NCBI GenBank assembly: GCA_029204225.1 | Contig: CM055106.1 | Location: 34,258,361 to 34,322,360, forward strand | DNA from: Diphasiastrum complanatum | Taxonomy: Eukaryota > Streptophyta > Lycopodiopsida > Lycopodiales > Lycopodiaceae | Direction of reading: 5' to 3' | Length of the DNA: 64,000 nucleotides | Shown: in pieces, positions 50,230-62,805 of the stretch | How the letters are laid out: each line of letters begins with the position of its first letter | Numbering within the stretch: the first letter of the stretch is position 1 | The notes under the pieces: generated by a model | Told to the model about the DNA's origin: nothing | What the model saw: only the letters and a program-made list of their open reading frames with translations | Databases searched by the model: none | Made by a program: the position numbers and the translations under genes

Positions 50230-53200
50230 ATGCGCCTTTGGCCCTTACCGTTACACATTTTTCATCCGAGGATATCTGCCAGATGGTGACTATTACTTAT
50301 CTAGGGTATTTATATGCTGGGATCTTTTTAGATGAGTATACGGGCATCCTTCAGTCTCCTTGTGTTTCTACATATAGGTTTGTTGCAGTCCATGCCGATG
50401 CTATGGATATATGGCATTCCTAGTTATTACGTATAGCTTGGTTTCCATTTGGACTTGTTGATTGGTGCTAGTTTTTCCATATTATTGATCGCCTATGGTG
50501 CGGATATCTCTATGATTATGCATGTGGCTCTCTATCTGTTCCTTGGATTGTTGCTCATTGTCAGGCTTGGCATATCCTGATGGCTTGGGTTATTGCCTTC
50601 GTTCCAGCTATTGTTTGTCTAGGTGAGGTGATCTTCAGATTCCCCATTCCAGGTTCCTCCATATCGCTTGGTCTCCGATGCGGACGGCTAAAAATTTATG
50701 TCTAGCTTCCACATTCAATATTGACTCAAATTTCGCCACCAGCAGATAACTCTAAACAACAACTCAACACAGCAAGAAGAGTAAATCCTCTCAAAAGGCT
50801 AAAAAAATTTATCATCAAAGTATCACTCTAGTTGTTTAGTTGTAATGCCAGAATTGATCAATGCATCATCTGTTTCATGTGACTGAAGTCCATTATTAGT
50901 CACGTACTATGATTCACAATTTTTCATGCATATCAAATTACCACAAATTTAGGCTCCACCTTGTTTTGTCCATTTGGAAACTAAACCCCTTATGCACTAG
51001 ACATCAGGAGGAATGTTCAACAGACGCTGAATATATTTCCACTCGACACTTGCTGAGTTCTTTGAACCAAGCACTAAGCACTAGACACTATATCAATGCC
51101 AAGTCCAGCACAGTCTTTCAGTCTGGTGGAAACAAAACTACATAATAACTAGCATAGTACCTGACAGCAAAAATCCGTGAACTAGTTGGCTTTAGCTTTT
51201 AGGTTAAGCACTTGGAATTGCATAGGAGTTTTAAGGCAAGCTTATCGCTGGACAACCTTCCAGAAAGAGGACTTACTGCATCCGATCACCAAATTCTAGC
51301 AAGGCCCTAATGATCTTGAGCCAACATTGAGCTTTCCTGGAAGCCTTGAACTTCTTCAACACTCAGTTTGTGGTTGAACTCCATAGAGTTGAAGATTGCA
51401 TGCATGCACTAGTGATGTCAATCTTTTCCAATGAGCAAAATTATATGAGTTTCAAAATCTTTGAGTATAGAGCTACTTTTAATTTGAATTTTGAACTAGC
51501 ATTGCAATTTTAAAAATTTGTTGTTGCTATTGATAAACGAGTCAATGTGTCTCAAAAGCATTGAAGACAATGTGCAATAATTTAAGGATCGCATTGGCAT
51601 TATGATGTGAAAGGTTCAAGAAAGCAATGACAAAGTAACTGCCATGAGTGGTACTCTTGAAGAAGCCAAGGCAGCACTGCAGCTATTGATAGTCACTCAA
51701 AGGAGAAGTTCAAGCAAACAAGACACAAGTTGCTGAATATCAAAGTGTCACAACCACCATCACTACCAAGGAAATTGTTGGACATCATCAAAATCTTAGC
51801 AATGCATGGATTTGATCAATGAGCCAAAATTGTCATATGCATGTGAAAGTTCATGAAGAAGTTCGATGACAAGAATGATTTCCAAGCAAACAACAAACTA
51901 GAATTTTGGCTAAATAGATTGGAGTGATAGTGGATGTTGGAACACAAGGGCACCTCATAGTCTTAATGTTATGGACATGCATTATAGTCAGTACTTCTCT
52001 ACTTTTGACAAAATTAGTGGACACGCACATTATATTACATGTGACGATACTAGAAATACTATTTTACATGGTTTTCTATATTTGGCCCTACTTTTTGAAT
52101 TTCACTATCCCTCCAAATCAATATGAAGGGAGTGACCCTCCTTCTCCTCCTCCTGATATTTCTGCTGTGTTTGGCCCAGTTAGCAGATATAGGACACATG
52201 CACAAGCATGTATAAACATAATCATCCATACATGTGTACATAGAGTAATGGATTTGTTTCCTACAGTTAGAGAGTAAACTCAATAAGGATGAAGGCTAGC
52301 ATTGAAGAGCAAAGCTAGTCACATGCAACCCCTGCTTCCTATAGAAAAGCAAGGAAAGCTTTTAGCGCTTAAGATTGCTTAAAACTTAACAAAACAACAT
52401 AATTGGTGCACAAAATGCACCCACCAAAAAGATCAAAAGAATCAACACATTTCGACTACCAAACATCTCATATAAGAATTGCATGGCCACTTATATAACC
52501 ACAAAAGGTATTGATGTTAAGTCAAGGATAGTAACCAACATGACAAAGAAAGCGTGCCATCTTCCACTTTATGGAGCGCACCCACAATGCTAAACCTTTA
52601 ACTCCATCATCCATAGCATAGACCAAATGCTACGACATCTCTGATCAATTCATTAGTTCCAAGAATAGATGTAGGTCACATGCAAAAACATATGTCTATA
52701 TCAACTTTCATACATTTTTGCAAAGGCCAATGTCCTAAGTTTCTATCAATTCTTAGGAAGTGAAGGAAAATCTCATATATGATATATCGTTTTTAAAGGC
52801 TAGTCTTGCCGCATTCTACAAGATCCATCTCAAAGCTAGTTATCGAAGTGACTAGCTACATCATTGTTCTTCCTTGTATATCCTCATTGTGCACCTGAGT
52901 GGAGTCTCTAACTACAGGCCTTGAGGAGAGGAAAGAAGACTTTCAACAACACGCCAATGCCTAAAAGACACTGACTGCATCTTCAGACAGAAATATTAAA
53001 TTCACCTGAAGTTATCTATACAAGAGCTTTGAGAGCAACAAAAAGTTGTTAAAAAGAACCATATTTATTAGTCACTAAATAGAAATATCAGTTAGTAAAT
53101 TTTTCTGCTCACCGAACAGTGTAACACAAGCATTATCACAGCATATTCTGATGAGATTTACCTACAGTGTTCAAGTACATATGGTCTTCCTGAATGAGAT

Positions 53201-54590
53201 TAACGACCTCCATGTCAGGTCAGCATGGCCACCGAGTCAGATATACACACGCACAGGGGCAAAAAAACCTGTATACCATTTTTTGCAAGGTAAAGATGTG
53301 GTTAGATCCTAGATGCTAGTTTGATATCAGTTTATAACGGTGATTGCATTCAGGAAACAGAAATAGATTGTCAAGTTTTTCCTTCAAGTTGGCTTTAAAC
53401 GATCAGCTATAATGGCCGCCTTAACAATACTTCGAGGCACGTTTGAATCGAAAAATCGCCAGCAGCTTTCAAAAAGGCAACGTTAAAACGTAACCGTAAG
53501 CAGCCGCTAATTACTTTCACAAAACCAGATTCAGTAACTGTGTTAACTAAGACTGGCTTGCAGAAAATTATAAGCGGACTGATATTAAGTGGCTCGTGCT
53601 TAAAATGCGACACCGTCAACGTCGAGGGTGGATCAGGAGCTTCTGAAGATAATAGAATAGCTACCTGGGAAACATTTCTCTAACATATCATGTATCGACC
53701 AAGGGTCCAATCATTTCTGCAGATTTAAACTCCAAGATGATTTGCGTAACATCCCCGACAAGGAGTCTAAAAGTGAAGAGGTACTTTCGAAATTGTGCCG
53801 ATCGATGCGCTAGCCAACTTTTTCAGATCAAAGATGAACGGACTGCTTTTGACAATGATGCTTTCAGTGACCAGTCATAGAAGTTTCATAGATATGTATT
53901 GACAATATAAGGAATGAAAAGGATACAAACTATAAATAGCTTTTCTTCTCCCCTCGACCTGCAAGCCTTTTGAATCCACTTATTCTACAGACAATCTTTA
54001 AAGAAACTGCTCGGCTATAAGGCCATTTGTCCAAGAAGATTCTAAAAGCAACTGTCTGACTACAATGAGAAACTACCAAAGCTGCTTCGTCTGGGGACAA
54101 TTAATAGACAGCATTACAGTTGAGCGCTCGAATGTTTTTGTCAGATTCTTCAATGACCAAATCAGAAAGCTGTCCCGTATTTTTCGATTGAATTATACAA
54201 AAGTTGTACGAGGAAAACTTTCCAAGAAACAGATGTAAGAAAGTCTGAATAACGCTCAATAATGCACAAGCAACAAAATGCTCACTCTGAGCAGTTCAAT
54301 TATGAGATTCTAAGACATCATGCTGACCTCAACGACGACTGAACATATGTAACTTCGTGTTTGCATAAAATTAATCCAGGGCCAGGACGAAAGCTGAGCA
54401 CTCTCATTACTCAGTCTGTAGGATAGATAAATATTTTCTGATAGGCCCTTATGCAGAAGCTAAATGCATATAGAAGGGGTTACCGTAACAAAGAAATGGT
54501 TATAAAATAGTTTGATTGACCATCATAATATTCAAATTCGGCCAGCTTCAACATCGAATACAAGTTACAAAAGCAGCAATACTATTGAGG
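50230..54590. other. Intergenic sequence, nothing recognised
   Basis: AT-rich and without a convincing open reading frame. The first 450 bases may be further gypsy decay. I see no RNA gene or clear repeat. Confidence 0.45.
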
Positions 54591-55250
54591 TTTAAACACA
54601 TTGTCTTTCAGATAAAACAACTTGTATTGATCTGCCGAAAACTGAAAAAGCTTCGTTGAGCCAATTGAACTGTACCGAGGTTTAACTGTGCACGTTATCT
54701 TTAAAAAAAACCGACGTATAATCATCAGTTAAACACTAAAAGGCTTCCCTTAGCCAATGAAACAGTACCTCGATTTAACTGAGGACATTATCTTTCACAT
54801 ACGCCAACTTGTTATCATCAGCAAAAAAACTAAAAGGCTTCCTTCATCCAATGAGTACCTAGATTTAACTGAGCACATTATCTTTCAGATACATCAACTT
54901 GTTATCGTCAACAAAAAACTAAAAGGCTTCCTTCAACCAATGAAACAGTACCTAGATTTAACTAAAGCATATTATCTTTCAGATACCTCAACTTGTTATT
55001 AGAAACAAATAACTAAAAGAATTCTGTCAGGAAATGGAATAGTAACAAGATTGAACTGAACTGAGCACATTATCTTCCATACACACCAGATTGTAACATC
55101 TACCAGGAACTAAAAGACTTTCTTCGGCCAATAAAACAGTACCCAGATTTAACACTGAGCAAACCAATGAGACATTACACCACCTTATAATCATCTGCAA
55201 AACTTGAAAAAGCTTCGTTAAGCGAATGAAACGGTACCTAGTTTATAGCA
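54590..55250. repeat. Minisatellite, about seven units of about 93 bp
   Basis: Each unit has ACTAAAAGGCTTCC-like, CCAATGAAACAGTACC-like, TAGATTTAACTGAGCAC-like and ATTATCTTTCAGATAC-like segments. The first segment recurs near 54642, 54736, 54829, 54918, 55013, 55107 and 55206. The central units are most alike. Confidence 0.88.
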
Positions 55251-55283
55251 CTGAACACACGAACAAGCAAGCAGGTGGCATTA

Positions 55284-55545
55284 AGTTGCATTACAAATCT
55301 TTAGCTTCCGCTGCTGTTTACGCTGCTGTTGCATTACAAATCTATAGCATACGTTGCCGGTGCCTTGCAAATCTTTTGTTACAAATCTTTAGCTCACGCT
55401 GCTGTTGCGTTACAAATCTGTAGCTTCCGCTGCTGTTTACGCTGCTGCTGCGTTTCAAATCTGTAGCATACGTTGCCGGTGCATTACAAATCTTCAGCTC
55501 ACGCTGCTGTTGTTGCGTAACAATCCTTTAGCTAACGTTGCTGTC
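55284..55545. repeat. Second minisatellite, nested 30-40 bp and about 120 bp units
   Basis: A basic unit TTACAAATCTTTAGC plus CGCTGCTGTTGCG recurs about seven times. A higher-order unit (CTTCCGCTGCTGTTTACGCT ... CATACGTTGCCGGTGC) is present twice, at about 55309 and 55430. Confidence 0.88.
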
Positions 55546-55869
55546 GCAACGAGAATTGAGAAAGATTGCAGCAGAGCCGGCTCACCGAGAAAATCAGAGC
55601 AGCACAAGGACAGACAGGCGTCCCCCGACAAGAGGAATGAATGCAGAATGGAACAGGTCCTCCCCAAGGATGGCGGGGGAATGGAGAGCCAGAAAAAAGA
55701 AGAAACTATTATTAAAGCCTACCTTCCTGACTCCTCCTCGTAACTCAATAAGTCCTACGTTTTCAGACGCAGGAAGACAGACGGCTACATACACCAAAAG
55801 CTGAGAAATCGATGCATCATCATTCATAATGCACTTCTCTGCCGTAGACAGGTTTCTGCAGCACCAGCG

Positions 55870-55891
55870 CCAGCGCCAGCGCCAGCGGCAC
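55870..55891. repeat. (CCAGCG)n short repeat
   Basis: About four CCAGCG units, in sequence richer in G and C than its surroundings. Confidence 0.8.
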
Positions 55892-55994
55892 CTCCATACA
55901 CAACTCACACAAACGTCTTCCGTCTTCCTCTTCGGCGGCAGAACAAAGAAACTCACCGGCGCGAACCAGTTGGATCCAGGCCACCTGGCACATC

Positions 55995-56985
55995 TGCCAC
56001 GTGTACTGCCCTCAATCGATAGTCGTGAAAACGTGGCAGAATCTCAACGTTGGAGACAGCATCCGACGGCACAAGGCACAAGGCTTAGATTAAGATACGA
56101 GGCACCTTCTTCGTCGGCATACCAATGGGGATTAATGGCACTGAATATCTCAGGCCCCACCACCTGGATCCTAGGCACGTGGAGGTTTGCCACGTGGAAA
56201 CTTCATGTTTAGACACGTGTCAGTATCGGAATGCTTGATGCATAATCCAACCGTGGCCATCTTTAAGCCACCAGGTTCCGTGCTCCATCCCATCAGCGTC
56301 GTTTGCGAACCCATGGCACGAAAATCTCACCTCCAACCACTTCGATCTTTGCCACGTGGACATTCTTGTAAGACGTGGCAAGATCTGGACATCTAGGGCG
56401 AGATCCAACGGTGCCAGGCGAGCACGCATGTTTCTTCTCCTCTCGCAATCCCCGTATCTTAGATTCTTAGTGGCGCGCTGCGTTAGGCCCACCACTGTTG
56501 GAGGCTCACACACATTCAGATTGTGCCACGTCTCATCTGTCAGCCATGGAAAAGTCTCCACATGGCGGCCTACCTACCGTACATCGAGGAGTTAAGCCCT
56601 AGTTCTCCACTTTAACGGCCCCCATCGCCCGCCAATCCTTGGCCAGTAAATTCCTACTAATTGATTACTAAATAGTAATTAAATTTACTTTTTATGATAT
56701 TTTTAACGTCACACCTGTGACGATGCAAAACACGACCAGCTGTGAAGTAAGCAGTAAGCAGCGAAGCACTGCACGTCAAACCCTTAACTTAATGACGCGC
56801 TATCGTTTCACTCACCTCTGCACCGTCGGATTCTCATGGAAAAGGCACGTGGCTCAATCAGAGTGGGAGGCGAAAAGCTATGATCCAACGAAGTGCTATA
56901 ATGTAAAAACATGTACTTCAAAGTAATAAAAAAGATATTCTTTGCCCAAATGAATATGAACCGACACGTGGCACGCAACCAGGAG
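55995..56985. promoter_or_regulatory. Cluster of ACGTG / G-box elements
   Basis: At least nine ACGT-core boxes lie within 1 kb, for example GCCACGTGTA (about 55999), GGCACGTGGA (56175), GCCACGTGGA (56191 and 56351), GACACGTGTC (56213), GGCACGTGGC (56844) and GACACGTGGC (56963). In plants such CACGTG and ACGTGGC boxes bind bZIP and bHLH factors (abscisic acid and light responses). It could be a promoter for TPP through a long 5' UTR intron, or for eEF1B-gamma, or be part of an old LTR. Confidence 0.5.
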
Positions 56986-57108
56986 TCTCGTGAGCATAGC
57001 ACCAGCCAATCCGTGAGTACCTAACTAACCCCTACCTAACGACCTTTTTGGCCCAAAAGTTTATTTTTAAGTATAATATTAATATTTAGATCAAAGTGTT
57101 CACTATAT

Positions 57109-57233
57109 ATCATTCCTTTGATTTTAATGGGGGGAGGATGTCCTCCAAGGGCGTTCCGCCCAAAAAGGGAGTTCAAGGGCAGGAGCCCCAGAGCAGACTC
57201 CCTTCCCTGAGCGGAACACCCAAGGAATGATGA
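57109..57233. repeat. Foldback (nested inverted repeats)
   Basis: ATCATTCCTTTG at the left pairs with CAAGGAATGATG at the right. Inside, GGGCGTTCCGCCC pairs with GAGCGGAACACCC and AAGGGAGT with ACTCCCTT. Together they can form a hairpin of about 125 bp. Confidence 0.7.
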
Positions 57234-57279
57234 TTCCTCGGCGTGAAATCCGTTTTTCTTTTTTTTTTGCTGTACATTT

Positions 57280-57370
57280 TTTTACAAGCACCTTTTGGGA
57301 GAAATTGCAAGTAAAAAAAGGTAAATTTTTTTACGTGCACCTTCCAGCACCCAAAAGGTGCATGTAAAAG
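57280..57370. repeat. Inverted repeat GCACCTTTTGGG
   Basis: ACAAGCACCTTTTGGG is followed about 50 bases later by CCCAAAAGGTGCATGT, giving a stem of at least 12 bp. Confidence 0.7.
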
Positions 57371-57374
57371 AAAT

Positions 57375-58316
57375 TGTCACACAAATTTTGTCCCACAGAT
57401 TTCGTTCTATGAGGCTCCACCATTTTCTTCATTGAAATGTTAAAATTGATTTTATGGCCAACTAAGGCACGCCCAGCTATAGTTAAAACTTAAGGCCCAT
57501 ACCTATGACAAGGGATTCAATGAATAACTGAAGTCTCAAGGCAAGCAATGGGTAGTTGTCATTAGTACATATTTTTTAAATGGGCCTTCACTCATTTAGT
57601 GCCCTTGAATTGGCACCAAAGAGTGCTCTTCAATTGCCACCATGTGGCAATCCTATTCACCAAGTAGGTGGGACACGAACCTTTCATGTGGACCCAACCC
57701 CATTGCCTTGGCTAGTTGAGTTGCTAATGGATTTGAGGACCACTAGGTCAATCACAAAACATGACTAGGTACCTTAATTAAACACACCAAGAGCATTGGA
57801 GGGTCTTCTCAATGCACATGAGGTGAGACCACAATGGGCCAACAAGTTCTCGATCTAAAAGGGTCGTGGCAAGTGCAACTCATATATGTTTCCACAACAT
57901 TGATCCTGACCTGAAAGTGCATTGTTATTGCACTTGCCATGTACCTAGTATGAAACCACCGTGAGTTCATGTGACAAAGCAATATACAGTTTTGGGCATA
58001 CAATTTAGACCATTCATAGAAAGGTGCACTTGAGTCTTGGATAGTGGCACACAAAAAAGTGTCATCAAAGTATTTGAATAACCATTAAGTTCTAAGTGAA
58101 GAAGGCCTAGCAGTTTTTTGAGTAAATAGTATACAATTTTTCTATGTCATCTACTTTTGGTTTTTATGGCACACATAAACACTTGTTGAGATCTTCTATT
58201 GGTTTTTGTAGTTCGTTATTAAGTCGAATCTCTCTTATTTTCCATGTGTGCAATCCGCATTATGTTCGACACAATTTGTCATAGAGCTCAAGTAGTACTA
58301 CATACAACAACCAAAA

Positions 58317-58393
<77 letters not shown>

Positions 58394-58936
58394 TGTTTGT
58401 GTTTGTGAGTGTCTATGTGTGTGTCTGTATGTATGTATGTATCTACACACACACATATACAAGAGGATGAGTGGGGTAGATGTTTACTACAACTAGAACA
58501 GCTCTGGCTCACACCCTTATCTTTGCATTTTTATGTATAGGAGCCTTATGCTTCCACGTTTACTCTTGGCCAATTACTTGATGTATAGTGTATTTTGTAC
58601 AAATACATCTACTACCCGTCGGTTGTGAGCATTGTGCAACAACAACAAAAATCTATTGAAGGTTTTGAATATACAATTTGACTTATCTTGTTACATCAAA
58701 ACTCTTTTTTATGTGAGTTTGTATTTTGTACAATCATTTTGTTTTTGAAACAATATTTTTGCAAGGTTGCTAGATATTTTGTTTTTGTGATAAGATTTTG
58801 CAAAGTTGCTAGATATTGTGTAAAGCCTTATTCAACTTACATAGCTCAAAACCTCAACTCCAATATGGAGTCTTTGGATTCCAAGTTGTAAGGCCATTGT
58901 ACATAGATTTATAAATGCATGTACATGTGTACATAG
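57375..58936. other. Intergenic or intron sequence with one microsatellite
   Basis: Apart from the (GT)n tract, no coding exon or transposon is recognised. I looked here for the first exon of eEF1B-gamma and did not find it. Confidence 0.45.
58317..58390. repeat. (GT)n microsatellite, about 37 units
   Basis: A perfect tract followed by degenerate TTTGTG, CTGTATGTATGT and CACACACA stretches. Confidence 0.98.
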
Positions 58937-59331
58937 TACTATATCACCCATGAAATGGGAGTGTCAAACAAGACACCTGAATTCCTGAAACTGAATCCAC
59001 TAGGGAAGGTATGCCTTTAAGATGCTCGTTTTTTTATCTCGTTTGCTTCTCATAATCTTGTACTTATGCTGGTCTCCGTGTATTTGGGTTGTAGGTGCCT
59101 GTGCTTGAAATTCCCGACGGGCCTATTTTTGAGAGCAACGCAATAGCAAGATATGGTGAGCTCTATTTTACTCCATTCATTCCATTCTTTCATATCAAGG
59201 ATTAATGTGGCATAAGACATTTGACACCCGACAACTGCCACAGTTGTTTGCATTGGTTAACAGGTGTCTTTTGAAATGCAGTTTTGAAACTGAAAGAAAA
59301 TAAACTTCGTGGCTCCACATTAATCGACCAA
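58937..59331 (+). CDS. EEF1G: eEF1B-gamma, three exons of the GST-like domain (partial gene)
   Basis: eEF1B-gamma is a scaffold subunit of the guanine-nucleotide exchange complex that recharges eEF1A in translation; its N-terminus has a glutathione-transferase fold. Exon one (58937?-59008) reads EMGVSNKTPEFLKLNPLGK before donor GTATGC. Exon two (59095-59155) reads VPVLEIPDGPIFESNAIARY, with TAG acceptor and GTGAGC donor. Exon three (from 59282) reads, with the split codon, VLKLKENKLRGSTLIDQ, comparable to the VARLKADNPLxGSSLID of the family. It may end at a GTAACA donor at 59332. The upstream exon (first 35 or so residues) is absent and the acceptor of exon one is weak. The downstream part is displaced by a LINE. 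It may be a living gene with giant introns or a broken copy; retained introns exclude a processed pseudogene. Confidence 0.75.
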
Positions 59332-59539
59332 CGTAACAAACATACTCTAACACATTATTTTTTTCTCGAAGAAAACTAACCATAGATTAAGGACTCTTTA
59401 CAAATTACATTAAAGCGACAGAACTTAAAGAGACATTAGCTTCTCAGCCTCTTTATCATTCCCAAATTCTCTACTATTCCTATCTAACCAAATGTTTCAC
59501 AATGTTGTATTTCTAATACATTGCTAGTAGGAATTAATC

Positions 59540-61580
59540 ATATCATCATCAAATGCGATATCATTCGGCAAAAGGTCTAAGTGGCTGAATCTCTTGAACC
59601 TGGCATGGAAACAAGCAATAGATAGGTTATTCACCAACTTCCAAAGAGGAGAATACATTGAAAAAACAAGTGAGTCACATCCTCATCAAATATTTTGCAT
59701 TTAGAGCAGGTATGTGACACATCCCCTCTATAATTGGCACGGACAAGAAGAAAGAGCTGCAGGATTCTCAAAGACAAAATTCTAAATTGACATGTTCTGA
59801 TTTTGTGGATTCGACGGAATCTAGATTTTCAAAGATGGGGGATCAGAAACATTCCACTTAGAGTTGTACCAAGAGAAAGTAAAATTTGGTTCTTTGGAAG
59901 ACAGAGGAGTAATTTTGCCAACCTTGTCAAGGGCCTTAAAAAGCCAGTTATTGCCACAATCAGAGGGGGTAGAAGTAGACAAAAGGCCAAGGTCACTATG
60001 AGAGAAGGCATAGGAGAGAAAGTTGTTTTCTTGGGTGGAAAGGCCTAACTCTGTCTCGAGACGAGAGAGGCTGGAAGAGTACATCAAGTCCATGATATGA
60101 TTCTAAGTAACAAGTCCTTTACAAGTCAAACTACGGCAAAGTCTAGTTTCAATCAAAGCGAGGGGCTTAGAGTTGATTGTGATCGCTTTAGAGAACCAAA
60201 GAGATTCCAAAGGAGAGAAGGAAATGTCCAAAAATTAAGTTCTCACATAGCAAGGAAAACACCAAGGATGGATTTGAAAAAGGGGGGGGGGAATAGAAGG
60301 AGAGAGCGGGTGAATTCAAGAAAGTAAGAATGAAGATATTTCTATCCAAAGAAGAAAGAGATGGGAGAACAACCGTCATCATCAGAGTCCAAGGTTGGAG
60401 AAAGGAGAAATTGGAATGAATACGTCTAAAAAGAAGATTGAGAGATAAGGTTGAGGGATCCGTAAGTCCAAGACCCCCCAATTTTTTAGGGGCCATGCAA
60501 ATGTCCCAATTCAAGAAACTAGCCCTATTTTTTCAAAGGAATTTTCAAAAAATTTAGCAATAGAGAGGGCATAAGAAGGAGGAAGGAACCAAGTAAAGAG
60601 AATACAAGTAAAGTAAGAGGAAATAATATGCTTGAGAACAATGAGTCTGACAGTAAAGGAAAGGTCGAAAGAGTTCCAAAAAGAGATTTTTGAACTGATT
60701 CTGTTGATGATCCAGTTGAAACGGTCTTTGTTAGAGAGCGAAGCTCCCAACGAGAAACCAAGATATCTGAAGACAGTACCATGAGACAAAACGTTAAGAC
60801 TCAGACCTTGACGCCAATTTGGAGGAGCATCATGAGAGAGAGCATGATGTCATATTTCTGATAGTTAATCAAAGAGTCAGAGAAATCACAGAAGTGAGCA
60901 AGCTCAGAGAGAAAAAGGGTAGTGGAGAGGTGGTGAAGCTCTGTGATACAAGCCAAATCATCAACAAATAGTTGGGATCACTGAGTGGAATATCGTGGAG
61001 AATGAAAGGACAAAAGGAAATGGAGGAGTTGAGCTTTTTAAGGTGGAAAATAAGAGGTTCAGTAGCAATTACAAAGAGAAGAGGGCCCAGAGAGGGCAGC
61101 CTTGTCTGATTCCACATGAAACAAGAAAGAGGGAGAAAGAACACCCTGAAAAAGGATGGAAGAGGAGGCCGAAGCAAAAAGAGCACTAATAATATTAATA
61201 TTGTAGACAAGTAAGCCAAAAGAGGAGTAGCAAGTATGTAGGTAGTTCCAGCTAATGCGGTCGAAGGTTTTGTTATAATTGATTTTCAACAGGAGCGCTA
61301 GGTAGTTGAACCAAACGGAGGCATCAATGGCTGACCAAACGTTCAGAATGTTGTCAAAAGGGAACATGCCTTGGACAAAAGCAGTCTGATTTTTGGAGAG
61401 CTATGAGGGGAGAAGGGACGCAATCCTCCTGGCTATGGCTTTTGCTATAATTAGTTACAAAGTGTTAAGCAAAGTGAGAGGCTGGTAGTCAAAAATAGAT
61501 GTAGGTGCCTCAACCTTGGGAATGAGTTTAATTAATCCCTGAGAAAATGAAGTGGAGAAAACACCTAAGAAAGAGCAACA
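59540..61580 (-). pseudogene. L1-type reverse transcriptase and zf-RVT, degraded
   Basis: In order on the minus strand: LIKLIPKVEAPTSIFDYQPL, IAKAIARRIASLLPS, KNQTAFVQGMFPFDNILNVW, NYNKTFDRISWNYL (motif A), GPLLFVIATEPL, FRYLGFSLGASLSNKDRFNW, LGGLGLTDPSTLSLNLLFRR, and zinc-binding CSKCKIFDEDVTHLFFQC at about 59.7 kb. Frame changes and stops are frequent. Confidence 0.82.
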
Positions 61581-61799
61581 TTAGTAGCTAGGAGGAGTGA
61601 GGGACCAACCATGTGTCGAAAATCAGTGGGTTTGTGAGCGGAAGCTTGAGCGAGTGGACAGTAGGATCGGAAGCGCCACAGTTAGCAACAAAACGTTCAA
61701 AAATGAATGAATCAGAAATGCGCAATGGAACAACACCTGAGTGGAGACAAAAATGTATCTTCATTAATATCCACAAGGAATACAATCGCATGAAGTGAA

Positions 61800-62440
61800 A
61801 ACTTTAGCTGGCTATAGAGTGAGAACTTTGATCGTTGTGTGTGATAACACATGCAACATAACTATCTGAATGAATTGATAGAAACAATTATCAGATGTTT
61901 TAGATATCAGAAGATTATCAGAATCCTTGAAGAAGTTTTTTGATGAAGATACTTATCTTGATATACTCAAAATATCTACAACTACTTCTTCTACAGTTAT
62001 TACAACCGCCTCATAACTATGATTGTACGTACAACGTAGGCGGACTGTCAACGCGATATCGTTGGGTTGGATTTTAGACCCACAATATCGAATTTTACAA
62101 AGTATCAAAAAATATACAAAAGATCGATTTTTTAAAATTGGATCAAAAATATAGTCAGGGTTGGATTTTCTAAGGTCAGAAAAATCATATCTGATTCAAT
62201 CTGACCCAGGGTCGAAGACGTCCGGATAATTTAGTAAAGGGTTGAAAAAATCCGAACCGATCCAACCCGACTCAGGGTCAGAAAATCTCTGTTTATTAAG
62301 GCTTGACATTGGGTCAGAAAAATCCGATATTGAATTTTTCGATCTTCTGGAAAAAATTGAGCCTTCTGTTTTCTGGGTTTTGTAAAGTTTTCAGGATGCT
62401 CATTAATATGAGGCTAAGCATCAAATTCCAACACCGTGAT
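61800..62440. mobile_element. Unidentified insertion within the LINE
   Basis: RT homology stops on both sides of this 640 bp block. It contains repeated GGGTTGGATTTT / CCGATCCAACCCGACTCAGG words with a GTCAGAAAAATC motif recurring at 62180, 62278 and 62324. No coding sequence is seen. Ends and target duplication are not resolved. Confidence 0.45.
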
Positions 62441-62805
62441 TTACCAACCGTGATCCAATGAGCAAGAAAAAAAGTCAGAGGTGACACCATCGAGGCCTGG
62501 AGTTTTATCTCTACTGAGGCTTTGCGGGCAAGATGAAGTTCTTCTAAAGTAAGCAGAGAAGAGATGGAACTAGTGAAAGCGACAAAGAAAAGGAGCTGTA
62601 TTGGGGCAATTCCAATGTTGAAGTCTTGGGTTGAGAGATCGAGTTGAAAAACTGGGAGAAATGATTGAAGAAGGCAGTATTAATAGCGTTGGAATAAGGG
62701 AGGAGGATAACATTGATAACAAGGCTACAAGCGTCTTTCTTTCTTTGTTGGGTTTTGAGCTTCCTAAAGAAAAAGGTTGAAGGTAAATCAGCAAGAAGGA
62801 TTACA

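Larger units (their letters stand above)
59345..62805 (-). mobile_element. L1-type LINE, 5'-truncated and decayed
   Basis: The minus-strand element runs from RT entry (RDKTPGLDGVTSDFF at about 62470) to a C-terminal zf-RVT region, and ends in a T run on the plus strand at 59350 (its poly(A) tail). It is a different clade from LINEs A and C: it has a poly(A) end and no TC tracts. A 640 bp insertion splits it at 61800-62440. Its 3' end abuts eEF1B-gamma exon three. Confidence 0.82.

Noticed and set aside
52059-52283. Small open frames at 51.9-52.3 kb
   Set aside because: Low-complexity or random composition, no motif and no splice context.
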